Source of the DNA: Flavobacterium selenitireducens
GTDB lineage: Bacteria > Bacteroidota > Bacteroidia > Flavobacteriales > Flavobacteriaceae
Direction: 5' to 3'
NCBI RefSeq assembly: GCF_014748335.1
Contig: NZ_JAAVIY010000014.1
Coordinates: forward strand, 1-51,877
DNA length: 51,877 nucleotides
The notes beneath the pieces were generated by a model. That model was not told the DNA's origin. It saw only the letters and a list, made by a program, of their open reading frames with translations, and made no database searches. Of this stretch, positions 51,217 through 51,877 are shown piece after piece; the first letter of the stretch is position 1, and each line of letters begins with the position of its first letter. The translations under genes and the position numbers were made by a program.

Positions 51217-51877
51217 TCAATTGGTGATGTCGGTCGAACTGGCGGCGCCCTTACCGACGACCCTGTCATAACGCGAATTGTTCTCCCTGTAATACACGAT
51301 GGCGAAATAGTTCGATTCGGTTTGCCAGTAATTGCCATCGATCGCGTTCTTGGCATCGATCCTTCCCGATTTATCGGCAATCTCATACTGGAAGTTCGTA
51401 AAACCCTGCTTGATCAGGACGGCCTTTTTATACAACTTCGCCTTTTCGTCATACTCCATTTTGAATTCAGGCGTATGCTGGTAATTGTTGAACATTCCGT
51501 TTACGAAAATATCGCTTTTGCCGAAATATGACGGGGCCGAAAGACTGAAATACACCCAAACGTAATCAGCTTCCACTCGGGGATCGTCGCGGTTGACGAC
51601 CCACGGAATAAAGTTCCCGTTCTGATCCGGGTAGAACGTATAGCCTTTTTCCGCACGCGCTTCGTTCGTGAACAGGTACGCGTTGTAAAGCGACCCGTTC
51701 GAATCGATCTTCGCCACATTGAAAGCCGCGGCCCGAACGTCCTTGTTCTCAAAATACTGAAACTCGTTTCCGGCGTAAAACTGCGTCTCTTTGTCGTAAC
51801 GGTAAATCAGGTCATTGCCGATAGTGTATTGCGGCTGGATGTTCACTATCGCATTGTCGAAACGGCCGTTTTGCATC
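51217..51877 (-). CDS. DUF5103 (type IX secretion system plug) protein, C-terminal part
   Basis: The frame is open to the right edge, so the N-terminal half is missing; 220 residues are visible. They include Y-R-Y-D-K-E-T-Q-F-Y-A-G-N-E-F-Q-Y-F near the start, A-D-Y-V-W-V-Y-F-S-L, Y-E-I-A-D-K-S-G-R-I-D, I-D-G-N-Y-W-Q-T-E-S-N-Y, and V-Y-Y-R-E-N-N-S-R-Y-D-R-V-V-G. This is the C-terminal region of DUF5103 proteins, identified as the plug that seals the SprA translocon of the T9SS. The assignment as plug follows from the family; it cannot be tested with the visible part alone. Confidence 0.85.
   Translation of the reverse strand, partial: MQNGRFDNAIVNIQPQYTIGNDLIYRYDKETQFYAGNEFQYFENKDVRAAAFNVAKIDSNGSLYNAYLFTNEARAEKGYTFYPDQNGNFIPWVVNRDDPRVEADYVWVYFSLSAPSYFGKSDIFVNGMFNNYQHTPEFKMEYDEKAKLYKKAVLIKQGFTNFQYEIADKSGRIDAKNAIDGNYWQTESNYFAIVYYRENNSRYDRVVGKGAASSTDITN

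Overview
The window reads as chromosomal DNA of a member of the Flavobacteriaceae, most likely a Flavobacterium-type species with a higher GC content than most of that genus (judged by eye, not computed). Evidence for this: type IX secretion (T9SS) cargo proteins with C-terminal sorting domains, a PorP/SprF protein, a DUF5103 T9SS plug protein, a fused HPPK-deoxynucleoside kinase, an S46 dipeptidyl-peptidase, two OmpH proteins next to BamA, and promoters of the Bacteroidota form TTG-N19..23-TAnnTTTG. There is no phage, insertion sequence, CRISPR array or defence island. It is a core-genome window whose unusual content lies mostly between genes.

Layout. 1-1.7 kb: the end of a T9SS type B cargo protein, PorP/SprF and a gamma-carbonic anhydrase. 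1.7-9.3 kb, minus strand: an envelope-biogenesis run in transcription order nadK, DUF6089, uppS, bamA, long OmpH, short OmpH, then a terminator and murI. 9.4-13.3 kb: a CBS protein, pdxJ, an alpha/beta hydrolase, a T9SS type A cargo protein and a small four-helix membrane protein. 13.3-17 kb: tig-clpP-clpX, the chaperone/protease module. 17-25.8 kb: a GH3-family protein, DUF2797, a large AsmA-like protein, sppA and the folK-dNK fusion. 26-30.5 kb: a TrmH-family methyltransferase, DUF1573, mutS, and tRNA-Gly(GCC) with tRNA-Leu(TAA). 30.8-38.9 kb: a small lipoprotein, the S46 peptidase, a GNAT, waaA, a DegT-small membrane protein-galE operon, a YcxB-like protein and fabD. 39-43 kb: a bestrophin-like channel with a universal stress protein, and a two-component system. 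43-51.9 kb: a decayed TonB_C-like gene, purT, an aspartate aminotransferase-type enzyme, a fatty acid desaturase, rsmG, a second T9SS type A protein, pruA, apaG and the end of a DUF5103 gene.

How it fits together. Many genes serve the outer envelope: lipid carrier (uppS), beta-barrel assembly (bamA and OmpH chaperones), peptidoglycan precursor (murI), Kdo transfer (waaA), nucleotide sugars (DegT, galE), fatty acids (fabD, desaturase), lipid or outer-membrane homeostasis (AsmA), and T9SS (PorP, DUF5103, three cargo proteins).

The most novel material is intergenic. (1) A 96-bp dispersed repeat has two equal-length copies about 76% identical (10908-11003 and 25860-25955) and a possible diverged third after mutS. 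(2) Arrays of degenerate heptamers (GTTTAAA-like and GTCGAAT-like) occur in four gaps, tandem or inverted. (3) A nonamer-based tandem array ends next to a perfect 16-bp-arm palindrome (19607-19817). Also notable are a TonB_C-like pseudogene coupled to purT and a 49-codon membrane-protein gene between degT and galE. No complete new defence or mobile system was found.
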